A program made the position numbers and the translations under genes. DNA of 64,000 nt from Gautieria morchelliformis (lineage: Eukaryota > Basidiomycota > Agaricomycetes > Gomphales > Gomphaceae), in NCBI GenBank assembly GCA_015179125.1, contig WHVA01000310.1:1-64000 (forward strand), written 5' to 3'. The notes under the pieces were generated by a model. It ran no database searches. It had not been told where the DNA came from and was given only the letters and a program-made list of their open reading frames with translations. Shown here in pieces: positions 10,699 through 22,785 of the stretch. Positions within the stretch are counted from its first letter, which is position 1; every line of letters starts with the position of its first letter.

Positions 10699-13695
10699 GT
10701 GGACCTCAAGCACATCCCGCCGGAGTACCACGACTTCGCGGATGTTTTCAGCAAGTCCAAAGCTGATACCTTGGCTCCACACCGACCCTACGATCTCAAG
10801 ATCGCTCCGGAGGACAGCGCTATGCCCCCTCAACCTCCGTTATATTCACTCTCTACCTTGGAGCTTGCCACACTCCGGGCGTTCATAGATGACCATCTGA
10901 ATATGGGTTACATTCGGCCCACTCGGTCTTTGCACGGAACCCCCATCCTCTTTGTCAAGAAGAAGAACAGTGAACTTCGGCTTTGTGTCGATTTCCAAGC
11001 ACTCAACAAGATTACAAAGAAAGATCGCTATCCACTTCTGTTGATTACCGACTTATTGGATGCACCCTGAAAGGCTCGGATCTATACAAAAATTGACCTT
11101 CGGCACACATTCCATCTAGTCCGAGTTGCCGAAGGCGATGAGTGGAAAACAGCTTTCCGGACCCATTACAGCTCTTTCGAATGGCTGGTCATGCCGTTCG
11201 GCCTTACCAATGGTCCTGCTGTTTTTCAATGTTTCATGAATGACGTCTTTGGAAATATGCTTGATGTATGCGCCGTCGTGTACCTTGACAACATACTCAT
11301 CTACGACGACCTGGTCAAACATAGGGAACACGTCCGTGAAGTATTGCGGCGTCTTTGGAAACACGGTCTCTATGCCAAACCAGATAAATGTGAATGGCAC
11401 CGTGACTCTGTGGAATTCCTCAGGTATATGCTCTCTACCGATGGATTCACCATGTCCGAAGACAAAGTCCACACAATCCGCGATTGGCCCAATCCTCGGA
11501 AGGTAAAAGACATACAGTCCTTCCTCGGCTTCGCCAATTTTGACCGCCGCTTTATCTTCAATTATTCCAACATCACTGTTCCCCTCACTCGGCTTACCTG
11601 TAAAGGCACCCCATGGGCATTTACTGAAGAGTGCCGAAAGTCCTTCAATTACCTCAAGGAGGCTTTCACTTCGGCTCCGATCCTGTCACATTAGGTTCCC
11701 GACCGACCCATGGTCATGGAAACCGATGCCTCGGATTATGCCCTCGGCGTGATCCTGTCTCTGTTCAATGATGCAGACGAACTTCATCCCGTCACGTTCC
11801 ACTCTCGAACTTTTTCCGGTGCCGAACTTAATTACGATGTCCACGATAAAGAGCTACTGGAAATCTTTGAAGTGTTTCAACGTTGGAGACATTACTTGGA
11901 GGGCTCCGGCTCCCCTATCGACGTTGTCACAGATCACAAAAACTTGGAGTATTTTTCCACCACTAAGTTGCTAACCCGACGACAAGCCCACTGGTCCAAA
12001 TTCCTCTCACAATTTAACCTCATTATTCGGTTCCGTCCCGGAAAGCTCAGTACAAAACCCGACGCTTTAACTAGACGATGGGACGTCTACCTTAAAGAGG
12101 GAGGTAATGACTACGGCTCAGTCAATCTGCAAAACTTCCGACCGATTTTCACAAACCAACAACTATCGGAATCACTCCGGGCAACTTACCTGCTTGCACC
12201 CATCCTCCGAGCGAGCACTATGATGGACTCCGAGAAGCTTCATGCCAACATCTTAGCCAATCTGGCATCCGACCCTGTTGCCTGCTGGCATATCAGTGAT
12301 AGTTCCGACCCGAGATGGACGCAAACTGACGATGGCTTCCTACACCACGACGGCCGCATATACGTTCCCGATGCCAACGATCTCCGGCTCCGAGTACTCC
12401 AGTACAAACACGACCACGTACTCTCGGGACATTTTGGCCAAAACAAGACCCTTCCTCTAATCCGCCGGGAATACACCTGGCCCGCAATTCGGTCTTTCGT
12501 CATCGACTTCTGCAAGTATTGTACCACTTGCTCCCGTTCGAAGTCACAGCGTCACCGGCCCTATGGCACCCTCAAGCAGCTCCCGATACCCGAGCAACCT
12601 TGGAATTCCATCTCCATGGATTTCATTGAGCAGTTGCCGGCATCCTCGGGATTCACTGCGATCCTCGTGGTAGTCTGCCGCTTAACCAAGCAGAGCATCT
12701 TCATTCCGACGTACGATATGATCACTTCCGCCGACCTAGCCTGCGTGTTTGTCTTGCATGTGTTCTCGAAGCACGGTGTCCCAAGCCATGTGACATCGGA
12801 CTGAGGTTTGGAATTCATATCCCACTTTTTCCGTTCCCTCGGCAAAGCTCTCGACATGAACTTACATTTTACCTCTGGTTATCACCCCGAAGGCGATGGA
12901 CAAACCGAAGGTGTAAATCAAACTCTCAAACAATATCTCCGGGTATATTGCAACTACCAACAAGACAATAGGTCCGAGTTGCTCCCGCTTGCCAAGTTTG
13001 CGTACAACAATGCTCCCAGCACCACAACCGGCATTTCGCCGTTCTTTGCCAACAAAGGCTACAACCTGAACTTGACACTTCACCCTGAAAGGGACCTCGC
13101 TTCCTCTCAGGCCCAAGACTTCGCAGTCGACCTTGACCAGCTTCACGCTGCCCTGAAAGAGCAAATCAAATCCACTCAATCTCGGTACCAGGTCTCAGCT
13201 GACGCGCGTCATGCTCTCACCCCCGAGTTCACGATTGGATCCTTAGCGTTTATAAAAGCGCAGTTCTTCCGGACAACCCGGCCCTCGAAGAAGCTGGCTG
13301 AAAAGTACCTCAGCCCCTTCAAGATCATTGGCCAGGCTGGATCCTGAGCTTACATATTGCGGCTTCCGGACAGCCTTCGGGCAGTCCACCCTGTCTTCCA
13401 TATCTCGATGCTCGAACCCGCAACCCGGAACGTCATTCCGAACCGGGTTCAGTCTCTGCCACCTCCAGTTGAAATTGATGGCAAGACCGAGTACGAGATT
13501 TCCGAGATCCTTGATTCCAAGATCGACCGACACCGTAGACCTTGTAACCTCCTGTACCTTGTCCCTTGGGCTGGTTATGAAGGTACCGATGAGGAGTCGT
13601 CATGGGTCCTTGCGACCGAGCTCGGCCATGCATCCGAGATCGTGACCGACTTCCACTTGGCCTACCCTGCCAAGCCAGGACCATGGGTTCCTTGA
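10699..13695 (+). pseudogene. Gy-G pol: RT, RNase H, integrase, chromodomain
   Basis: RT 10699-11694 (SELRLCVDFQALNKI; KIDLRH with first Asp; the YxDD box reads YLDN near 11281, so the last Asp is Asn). RNase H from 11710 ([20 protein letters not shown] near 11930). Integrase zinc region HDHVLSGHFGQNKT near 12410 with CKYCTTC, core MDFIEQLP near 12616, TSD near 12796, GDGQTEGVNQTLKQ near 12895. Chromodomain TEYEISEILDSKID near 13489 with YLVPWAGYEG. In-frame stops: TGA 11068, TAG 11692, TGA 12802, TGA 13345. The TGA at 12802 corresponds to CGA in the copy near 50540. Confidence 0.92.
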
Positions 13696-13938
13696 ACCCA
13701 AGCTTCGGCTCCCCGTTTCCTTTCACTCATTATATGGTCACTTTCTTAGTTAGACACATGCTCTTTTGCTATGTTTTATCTCGGCCGCCTTGCCGAATAG
13801 CTACGCTTGTAGTTCTCGGCCCCGTATCCATCCCCTCACTCCCTGTTTCATCCATCACTCCCGTTTCCAATCCCAAACCCAAACAGAAAAAAACACCAAG
13901 AAAAAATATTCACATTTTCCAAAACAAACATTATTATC

Positions 13939-14977
13939 CTAATCCTCTTTCATAGTTGCATCCCCGTCCACATCCATCCCGTCTTCATTTCCCGACTCCG
14001 CATCCGAACCTCCTTCCCTCGTATTATCCACATCCCCGTCTCCGTTTCTCGACCCTGAACCCGTATCCAATCCCGCTCTTTCCTCTTCCTTATCTTCCTT
14101 CTCCTTTCCCTTGTCCCCACTTCCTGAACCCGATCCCCCCATGAACCCGATCCCCTCCCAATCCGCACCCAAACCCGAACCCCAAACCCCGGCTTCTTCA
14201 GCCGCACCTGTCCACCACTGAACCCGCTTGCTAAGGCAAGTATTTTGCCGATGTGTTCTCTCGGCAAACTCCAGTATTCCCTGGAGCATATCATGCATTG
14301 GCTCAAAAAGAGTGTTTTGTTGAGCCAGAAGCTCCCGAATGGCCGCCGAGGCCTGATCCCCGGAAAGGCCCATCAACTTGGGCTGCCCAATCTCGGTGGG
14401 CAATCCAGATCCGTTTCCGGATCCTGACCCTGAAGGACCCGTTTTAATCTCAACCGACGGTTTGGCACCCGTCGGCTTCATTGGCGTCGACCTTGGCATC
14501 TTTGCCGCCGGTACCTCAGTCCCGGCCCTGACCCTGTGCTTCCGTTTGCCCTCGGTTAAGCTGCAGTGGACCTTGCGTGCATTACAATCTTGGCACGCCA
14601 TGTTGGTCCCCCATATGCAAGGGACTCGTCGCCAGTAACAGTTGTCGCAAGGGAACTCCTAAATCACACAAGTCAGTAGCCGAACCGAGCCATAACGGAA
14701 GACTCACTTCTTCCTCTTCCGACTCCTCCTCCGCTACCTTCCGTTTCTTCGCCCCCGTTGCCTTTGGCTTCGGCTTTGCTTGGTTCCGCTCCCAAGCTTG
14801 CATCGACATCAGGATGCATGCCTTCGCGGCAGCCGAATCCACTACCACTAACTCGGGCGAAGGTATCCGAATTTCCTGGCTAACCGAGGCTTGTCGCTCC
14901 CAAAATTCCTTCCCAGCAAGTGCCAAAGCCGAGGCTTCGGGACCGGACTCGGGAATGGATCGTAACAGTCTGGTCAC
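13939..14977 (-). CDS. Retroelement-borne Zn2Cys6 zinc-cluster protein, antisense to pol
   Basis: Two exons: 14977-14708 and 14658-13939, intron of 49 bp with GTGAGT donor and TTTAG acceptor, phase 0. The joined frame encodes at least 329 residues without a stop. Right after the splice junction comes CDNCYWRRVPC, then 7 residues, then CQDCNARKVHC, giving CX2CX6CX7CX2CX6C, the Gal4-type binuclear zinc cluster consensus. Upstream: a helical acidic/basic region and a conserved RIPSPE segment. Downstream: a helical segment, Gly/Ser and Glu/Lys low complexity, and an acidic tail ending ATMKED. The stop lies 243 bp beyond the chromodomain stop, convergent with pol. A homologue with the same intron site and position is at 47368-48758. 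The N-terminus may be cut near 14990, since the copy at 47.4 kb has more coiled coil. Likely nuclear DNA-binding protein by family; its role is unknown. Confidence 0.75.
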
Positions 14978-14990
14978 CTCACATCAGCAC

Positions 14991-15899
14991 CAGTGAATAT
15001 ACCACTTACACTATGAATATACATGTTCCCTGCCTGCTGTGTTCTGCCATCCGATACCCAACATCGCCCAAGAATGATATCTTTTCACTGCTGAAGCCTG
15101 GGCATTCTGGACCATGTATCTCACTCTATCTACTCAAAGGCCACTTACCTGACAAGTATTACCAACACTTCATTTTCTTGTTGACATCATCAAGATCTTA
15201 CTTAAGCTTGTGGTTGCCGACACTGATATCAATTGGGTGGAATAGCATATCATACTATGGGTGCAACAATATGAAGAGTAAGTCCATTGAGAACATATAC
15301 TTTCACTAAACTAGCAACAGGTATTACTATTAGTATGAGCAGGAACAACTGGCTATGTGCATGTCATTCATCCATGCTTTTTTGAGTGTGGCTTTGGACA
15401 TCCAGCGCACAGGAGCAATCTGGATCAACTGGCCCTTCATGATGGAACGGTTTTATGGCAGTCTCTTGCCAGCAGTGAAGTCCTGATTGAATCCATACAC
15501 AGCTCTGAGATGAAGGCTGCTGCATTGCAGCCAAATTGCCCACATGATGCTTATATATCAACTGGAGGACATCTTAGATGTTTCCAACAATGTCTCTGAA
15601 GTATCTAGTAGTGTGAGCAGCTGCTGTCTCTTTGCCAATCAAATACCAGTGTGCATCATTAATGCAGTAATGGCCTGTGCCTTCGTCTAGTCACTTGGAT
15701 TGGCCAGTCCACAGATTATAGTGTAGATGATATATCCTTGTCGGCTTTTTAACCAGTAAGCATACTGGTTAAACTATTAGATAACTTCTTTCAAAATCCT
15801 GTAATCGTGTCTTTAATATGTTCTGTTAAAGAGTGTTGGACTTAAAGAGATTCCAACTACAAGGCATTTATCACAACACTAACTGCATAGCTTGTCAAA
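14991..15899. other. Unassigned stretch left of the hAT remnant
   Basis: Only short open frames, AT-richer than the gypsy part. It may include the decayed 3' end of the hAT element (C-terminal dimerisation region and terminal repeat), but no motif was recognised. Confidence 0.3.
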
Positions 15900-18010
15900 G
15901 CCAGCTTGAAGCATTGGTCTCAGATGTGATTTTGCAGGTTGCTCACACATACGTGACCAAGCACTCAGCAGGGAATTGAATGCTGGGACAACCCAGGCAA
16001 GCACAGGCATCAACTCCGAGCACATTACAGACTGTAGCACATGTGTGGGCTGATATCATGAAATCATTGAAGATTGTTGTTTCGACAGAGAATAGTGTAT
16101 ATACCTCCAGTATCTCCTTGATGCTTTCCAGTACTTTCCACTCATGTGGTGTAAGTCTACTCTTGAAAAGCTTGTTGATGATGCCAGGGTTAAGATATAC
16201 TTGGATCGGCTTGAGAGTGTACATGAGTATTTGCTAGTAAACTTAATTAGTCACTTACAGCTTGAAGGAATAAAAACCATTCCAACATAATGTATGTTGA
16301 ACCCCAGCAAAGTGGACTGTCATGGAGTAGAGCTAAGACTGGAAGACTATACTTACACCCATCTTTGTCCTCCCACTGAGACAGTCAATTAACGTATTCA
16401 ATGACCTATTTAAATTCTTCACAATGTAACTGTGATGCCCTCACATTATTGATAATATTGCGCGCAATTGCCATGGGGTCTCGCTGAAGTGCATCTGCCA
16501 TGGCTTGTGTATCGGGATTCTCAGGTTCCCTCTCAAGGGACTCAAACTTGTTAGTAGTGTTCTGTAGTGCAACTTCATTAGTACACCCATGAAGCATGGC
16601 TGTAACTGAAGTATGAAGTTGGTGGGGGAAACACCTAAGCCGGCAATCAGAATGTAAGTAAAATAACTAGATAAAATTACATACACAATGTGCTGCTCTT
16701 CGCTCGCAAAGTCAATAAACCGGTTCCTCAGGATAACCTCCAAGTCTTGTACCATCGCTGCCATATTTGAGGCACCATCTGTTGTAATAAACTCAATCTA
16801 GTGTGATAATAGATGGTCACCGGCTTTAGCCATCTCCATCAAAACATGACTTGTCAGTGATTCCTGCACAATCAGTAACAAAAACAAGCCCCTTTGCGAG
16901 ATCCTGACCAAAGTGGCGGCCTGGCATTGGTAAAAATCCTACGAGTGCTGTATACATCTCCAGTGGTCCTTGTATAGTTTTTGAAGTAGGACATATCGAC
17001 CATCATAGGTAATGAGCGGTTACTGCAATATATGCACGCATAGACTTATCGTCCCACCCATCTGTTGTAAGTGAAATTTTCCCAGCCACATACTAAGCCC
17101 ATATGAAAATATGGATATCAGTAACATATTGGGGCACACCTGTAATTCTTCCTTGAGTTCTTCAAATTGAGTCTCCCATACCCACACTATTAACGACTGG
17201 ATCGTTGTATGATGCAGGATATCTTTGTCAGAAAGGGTTTCCTGAAGCAGAAGCAACGTATGTCGAAATTTGGGGCATTCGACGACATAAATGGCCTTAT
17301 ATGGCAATTAAGACAGAACCATTTTGTTCCAATCATTCTAACCTGATCATCAGCAACAATCCAATTTACAAGAACAGTCTTGAACCAAGCCATAGTAAAG
17401 AGTGGACGTGGTGTAGTTACAGGTTCTGATTCATGGTAGTTACTTGTCAGAGATTTGATCTTGATTGCCCATCCGTTTTGCTTACATACTTCAACATACT
17501 CATGTATATGGTATCCTTCGATGTGGTCCTGAAAAACACCTGTTGTTGTCTTTAGAGAATATTCAAATGGGTTTCTGATAATGAAATATATCATCAGTCT
17601 CACGCCAACTACATTATGCATTCACATTCTTGCAATAAGCACAAGTAGTTCCGGTTGCACCCCTCTTGAAGAAGTGCCACATGTTGTTGGCTGTTTGGGA
17701 ACGTGGTGGTCAGAGACATGTGCGAGGACGTCTGAATGGAGATTGTGAGACAGCAGCTGTATGTGGACGTTGGGGTGTTGTGGCAGGTTGTGGTGTTGCA
17801 GGATCATAGATATATGCTGTATCTTCCCCAGGAGAAGGTGGCTGATTTTCCAGCAATGCTGTTAGATCATGTGATACTATTATACACATGTTACTATTAC
17901 TATAGCCATAGAGACAGAAGAAACGCACCTTCAGCATATGACCAGGCTCATCTTCGAAAAAAGCCCCAATATCATGAGCCTCTCGCTCTTCTTCATTGCG
18001 GGCCAAATGA
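15900..18010 (-). pseudogene. hAT-family transposase, decayed, with introns
   Basis: Minus-strand pieces in order. A BED zinc-finger start at about 17700-17625 (NNMWHFFKRGATG...CAYCKN). Then 17560-17330 (FSLKTTTGVFQDHIEG, WFKTVLVNWIVADDQ) and 17290-17140 (VVECPKFRHTLLLLQ, then IPH-like and FEELKEEL). Then 16764-16406, with MAAMVQDLEVILRNRF and, after a likely intron (GTATGT...TTAG), CFPHQLH and DPMAIARNIINNVRASQ. Then 16224-16060 (LTPHEWKVLESIKEILEV). This is the domain order of fungal hAT transposases. Several frame breaks and missing catalytic stretches indicate a dead copy. Terminal inverted repeats and target duplication were not found. Confidence 0.8.
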
Positions 18011-18819
18011 TCTTGATGTCATTTCTCACGAGCCTTCTTAGCATGTGCCTTCGAGGCTGCCGTTGGTGGGCATGGTTCCATATTTCCAACATCTGTTGCA
18101 GGAGTGGCCAGAGTTTTCTTTGCTCTGGAGAGACGAACCCTAGTACCCTGCCTAGTTCGCGGTCAATGCATCTCACCATCTTCGTCCTCTTCAACAAGAC
18201 ATTGAATAACATCTTGATATGCTGTATTTTTATGGACATGGGGCCCCATGGCTGGAGGTTGGGGTTCCTGAGGATTCAGTGACTGATCAGCAGCCTTCTT
18301 GTGTGGCATTGGAGGGAAATCTTTTTAGACTATTAGACTTACAAGTCTTGTAGTAGTTATACCACAGTGTACTTGGAGGGATTGTCGCCAGAATCTTATA
18401 GAACCCCATAGAAGCGGATCGTAAAAGCCTGCATGAGATAGCCTTAGTACAAATCTACACTTAGCACTAATGGACTCACCGATGCCGTCAGAATCCATGG
18501 TATACTGCTGCTGCTGAATGTGTGTAAGTGGTCAGAGGCCCATGAGGTGGCAGGAACCACACAAAGAAACACAAAACAACCTGACATAATCATCCCTATT
18601 TAGGCTGTTCCTCAGCGCCCATAAATGTAATGGCCGTACTTCGCTCCACCTGACTTGCATACACTTTACTAGCCAATCTCAAGGATGAGAAATTAGATAA
18701 CACTGATTGAGATCCCAGTGTTATGGGGGATGGAGGATCACACCATACCACGAGAATTTCTGGCTACATAGCACACATTAACTGTTTCGAGATGAGGAAA
18801 TATTTATGCAGCTGCAAAA
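18011..18819. other. Unassigned sequence between hAT and Gy-A remnants
   Basis: Contains stop-rich sequence and short open frames only. The left part could be the 5' end of the hAT element (Lys/Arg/Glu-rich N-terminal segment). Nothing firm is visible from about 18300 to 18760. Confidence 0.3.
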
Positions 18820-19107
18820 CAACTGAGGCAAGCAGTGGATGAGGGCCAGAACAACATGTCTGTATGAGCCATTCGGTCTTCCACTGCTCCTGAAACTCCT
18901 TCTGCACTTCTGACCGGCACATGTGACACTTGGTCGGGCATTGACTCATCAGCACCTTCCAGGTCTGCCAGTTGATCTCCGGGTTGTGCTCGTGCAGCCA
19001 GGTAAACCTGAGGATGATGTCTTGCTTCCCCAGGCTGGTGACTGCAAAGGAAGTGTGTTCCGTGTGTCCATCGTGGTGGAGAATTGTGTCTACTATTTCC
19101 ATGATGG
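18820..19107 (-). pseudogene. Gy-A protease, downstream piece
   Basis: Minus-strand translation of 19100-18830 (TSLGKQDIILRFTWLHEHNPEINW) matches the same region of the copy at 28590-28320. It is the continuation of 22952-23293 after removal of the copia insertion; the two pieces are joined by the duplicated GATGG. It is truncated on the left near 18820. Confidence 0.85.
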
Positions 19108-19273
19108 TGTTACTTGTGCGAGATCACGTGATGCAATCACCCAATATAGTAGTCTGAGTTCGAAGGGAAACCCTATCAGTTTTCCCTTCAAACTCAGGTA
19201 CGTACTGCTAGATACTCACTGAGCAGATAGTAATCTAATCAGTTTTCCCTTCAAACTCAGCCTGCGTGTGACA
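19108..19273 (+). repeat. Copia 5' LTR
   Basis: 166 bp with an internal short-range repeat of GTTTTCCCTTC(A/G)AACTCAG. Differs from the 3' LTR at only a few sites (for example TTGTGCGAGATC versus CTCGTGCAAGATC), so the insertion is relatively recent compared with other elements here. Confidence 0.9.
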
Positions 19274-19315
19274 GGTTATGGGCCCCGCACTATAATCGAA
19301 GGAAAAAATCACAGT

Positions 19316-19552
19316 ATGTCCAAATCAGAAACTGAAGGTCGTGTGAAAAGCATCAAACTTATGGGCATGAATTATGATACCTGGGCAACTGAAATGCAGG
19401 AGAAGCTCATGACAGTAGATGCATGGCAAATAGTCACCAAAGACTTCAAAAGACCAATGGATGCAAGAGAAGCCAAAAAATGGCTCTTGAAGAGCGAGAA
19501 GGCTGCTGGCATCATACTCGAATCTGTATGGGATCCTGCTTTGCCGGTCAAA
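19316..19552 (+). pseudogene. Copia gag, N-terminal piece
   Basis: 79 residues from ATG 19316: IKLMGMNYDTWATEMQEKL is the usual start of copia-type gag (a Trp in a GxNYxxW context). It is cut at 19553 by the palindrome; the next codon after the breakpoint is TAG. Confidence 0.8.
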
Positions 19553-19908
19553 TAGGAGAACTTCCATGTATTTTCGATATAGTGACCTTAAAATATAGCA
19601 TACAGGTATTGCTATCATTGGGGATAAACTATTTAAACTTCCTCTAATTTCCTACCATTTTTTCGCCATTTTTAACGAAGTCCTTGGCTCAAAACACTTC
19701 TATTCTGTTGCAGCAGAGTTGTGGATACATGTGGATTCATAACTCTGCTGCAACAGAATAGAAGTGTTTTGAGCCAAGGACTTCGTTAAAAATGGCGAAA
19801 AAATGGTAGGAAATTAGAGGAAGTTTAAATAGTTTATCCCCAATGATAGCAATACCTGTATGCTATATTTTAAGGTCACTATATCGAAAATACATGGAAG
19901 TTCTCCTA
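19553..19908. repeat. Perfect 168-bp inverted repeat with 20-bp spacer
   Basis: Positions 19553-19720 and 19741-19908 are exact reverse complements of each other, by direct base-by-base reading. The spacer is GTGGATACATGTGGATTCAT. Part of the arm resembles the start of LTR-J at 54691-54800 (shared TTTTTTCGCCATTT, TGGCTCAAAA, TTATTCTGT and GCAGAGTT blocks). Confidence 0.95.
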
Positions 19909-21304
19909 CTTGCTTATTCAAACTCCGACGCATGTGAACCCGAACTCGAGCCTGTGGACACTTACGCACCCACAAACTCTGGCCAATCAACCCCTCATTG
20001 AAGGGATGATCGCACTACTACAGCAAGCCCATCTACCAGCGTGTCATGACGCGTTTATTTCTCATACTCAGATGCTCGGTTCTTCCATTCCCCACTCCGC
20101 CTCCGTGTTCGCTCCGATAACCCTTGCCGTGTTCGGTGACCGATCTTCACTGTTTGCGCCATTCACCATAGCCACGCCGTCAAAGCACAATCGACGTCTT
20201 TGGACCGACTTGGTAGTCATCACTGGGCCTATCACCTCCTCTGCTCAACCCTCTTTCAATGGTGTTCCTATGATCGAATTGTCATGACTTGTGTATTTCC
20301 TGCACCTTGTTATCCCCGTTTCTCCTTTCGCCACCCCTCCCCCATGTTTGCTTGGCTTCGCCCCCCACTTCAACCACTCCTCCCCTATGTCATCTCCGTT
20401 CGCCCTTCCTCACATTTCGCTGAACGACTATTCGCCGCTCGCATCATTCGCCAACAGGCACGCCATCAAAACACGATCGACACCCCCTCCCCAGTATGAT
20501 GGTTCGTCACTACTCCCATCAGCTTCTCGATCCAACCCCTTTGGGTGTTCATATGGCCAGGATGTGTTCGCGGGATATCCCTTCCGTAGGTCATGTGGGA
20601 TCAACCCAGTAGATGAAGAGTCTGTGCAGGGTAGCATATATGCAGGTCCCAAGACATGGTTCCGTACATAAGTGCCTTTGCCACCTTTACTCTCCATCGT
20701 TTCATGTTCTCTCTCTTCTCTCACTCTATTGTATGTTTATTCCATCTATGTTGTATCATGACTGCGGACCCCTATCCAACCCTAACTTGGGACAGCCTCT
20801 TTCCTATTCGCTGATACCTTACGTGCATTCAATATAAGTAGTTCACATTCGCATGTATATTCTCCAGTTCAATTATCATACATCGTCCATCTTGTGCAAA
20901 CTTGACCTCGCTGTGATCATCGTCTTGAGCCTTCTCCTGGAGATTCCTATCTGCAACCAGAAGAGGACTTAGGCATCACTGGTGAGTTCTCATATTTCAC
21001 CTTCGTTACCTTAGCCTTCGAACTATTTTCTGTGCTGTCGGCAAAGGGCTCCAAAGGAGCACCTTCGCCGGCGAAGGGACTGTCACTGCTTAGACAGCCC
21101 TTCTGTAATGCCTTGTACGTTACATCGTCAAGTGTCATGGGCTATTTTGCTACGACTGTAGATAGGGCGAGCTCCATTCGGGCAACCCTCTTATCTTGTG
21201 AACAATTATTGGTTCACCTATTCACCAAATGGCATACTTATTCACACAAGTTATTCAGGCATTCGCTGTGTTCACTAATACACGATATTAACGCCTAAAA
21301 ACCA
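19909..21304. other. Unidentified insert inside the copia element
   Basis: About 1.4 kb between the palindrome and the copia integrase tail. Open frames such as 19910-20287 (+, 125 aa) and 20291-20671 (+, 126 aa) show no domain I recognise. The start (AAACTCCGACGCATGTGAACCCGA) loosely resembles the part of LTR-J that follows the palindrome-like region at 54840, so it may be the rest of an LTR-J-like sequence. Confidence 0.35.
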
Positions 21305-22763
21305 ATCTTGACACAGTGTCGATGTGGGGAGAAGCCCTAAAATTATTGGTTCGGATCATCAATGCCATCCCAACCTCCGCACTTGTAGAAAAAACCCTGT
21401 ATGAGGCCTGGTTTGGCTACAAACCAAACCTTGGAATGCTATGTACATTTGGATGCACTGCCTATGTCCACATGCAAAAGGATGAGAGAACTGGACTGCA
21501 ACCCAGATCCCACAAATGCATTTACCTTGGTTTTGAGGACGGTTATAAGGGCTGGTGCTGCTTGGATCCTATCACAAAACATATCCTCATATCTTGAGAT
21601 GTCATCTTTGATGAATCTGAATTCCCAGGTCTCGCCATGACTAGAAATGCCATTGAATCACCTCCACCAACCACTTTACTTCCCGACCAGATTGCAGCTC
21701 CACCGGAAAGACAGCCGGACCAAGATACTGAACTCCCAGTGAATCCCGGCCCATAGGCCGAACCCAACCCACCGGCCACTCCAAATCCTCCTCCAGCCAT
21801 CCCTGACCCACCAGCTGACCTTGACCCACCAGCTGTCCCTGACCCACCACCCCGCCGCTCCAGTAGGATGACCGCCCGCATTGATTATCATCACCTCCAC
21901 AACCCCTTCCTCCGACCTCAACCCCCTCCTGATCATGATGAGCCAGGCCCTGAGGGGGGTGCAGCCAATGCTTTGGTCATTCAGGCCCTAGAATTCATCT
22001 ATGATGAATTGGACACCACTGATACAAACATGATTTCACCGTGCATCGTCAGAGCGGCACTGAATGCGACGATAAAAGATGACCGCATACCTAAAACATT
22101 CACCGAAGCAATGTGACACTCCAATGCGCCAATGTGGAAGAACTCAACAGATGCAGAAATCCAAGCCCTCCTGGACAATGGGACATGGGAACTGGTAAAA
22201 CTACTGCCTGGAGAGAAAGCCATTGGCTCTCGGTGGGTCTTCTGAATCAAGCTCCATTCAGGTGGCTCTCTCACTCACATACATGCCCGATCTATCAGCC
22301 AGGTGATTCCAAACATGGACTGATGCTGACCATGGAGGAAACCCTGACAACGGTCGGTCAACCTCCAGATTCCTCACAAACATCAGGACTGGAGCCGTCA
22401 GCTGGGCCAGCAAATTGCAGAATATAGTTACCTTGTCCACAACCGAGGCTGAATTCATCGCTCCTAGTGGGAACTGAGATCATCTGGTTGCAGAGTCTAT
22501 TAGATGAGTTCAACACAAAAGTCGAAGGACGGTCTCACCTATTCATTGACAATCAATCTGCTCTCTCTGTTGCCAAAAATCCTGAACATCATGAATGCAT
22601 GAAGCACCTGGATATCCGGTACTTCTGGCTGTGAGAGAAAGTGGCTCATAAAGTCATTCAGATCGGCTACCTACCCACGAATAACATGCCAGCAGATCTA
22701 CTGACCAAAGTGCTGCCTCACAAGTCAGTAGAACGGCATAGACGCGCCATGGGACTCTTCTGA
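21305..22763 (+). pseudogene. Copia pol remnant: integrase end, RT start, RNase H end
   Basis: 21316-21597 gives the integrase C-terminal part (LYEAWFGYKP, FGCTAYVHM, KCIYLGFEDGYKGW). A Pro-rich linker follows. 22113-22260 in two frames shows the RT start (EIQALLDNGTWELVKLLPGE, then AIGSRWVF). 22430-22763 is the RNase H end (TTEAEFIA, EHHECMKHLDIRYFW, NNMPADLLTKVLP). The RT core with YVDD is deleted, and several in-frame stops are present. Confidence 0.85.
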
Positions 22764-22785
22764 GGTTGACCGTGTCAGGGGGGTG

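Larger units (their letters stand above)
8773..14990 (+). mobile_element. Ty3/gypsy chromovirus Gy-G, near full length, with antisense accessory gene
   Basis: Order gag, protease, RT, RNase H, integrase, chromodomain on the + strand, followed after 243 bp by a minus-strand spliced zinc-cluster gene (13939-14977). The 5' LTR is replaced by rearranged sequence at 8571-8772 and the 3' LTR is not seen because unrelated sequence begins near 14990. Related copies: 32490-34150, 48998-51510 and 53149-57903, all on the minus strand. Each ORF carries nonsense or frameshift changes. Confidence 0.85.

Noticed and set aside
11692..11694. All stops explained by CpG change
   Set aside because: TAG 11692 (from TGG) and TGA at 1333 and 43155 (from TGG) are G-to-A changes outside CpG, so other mutation routes act too.
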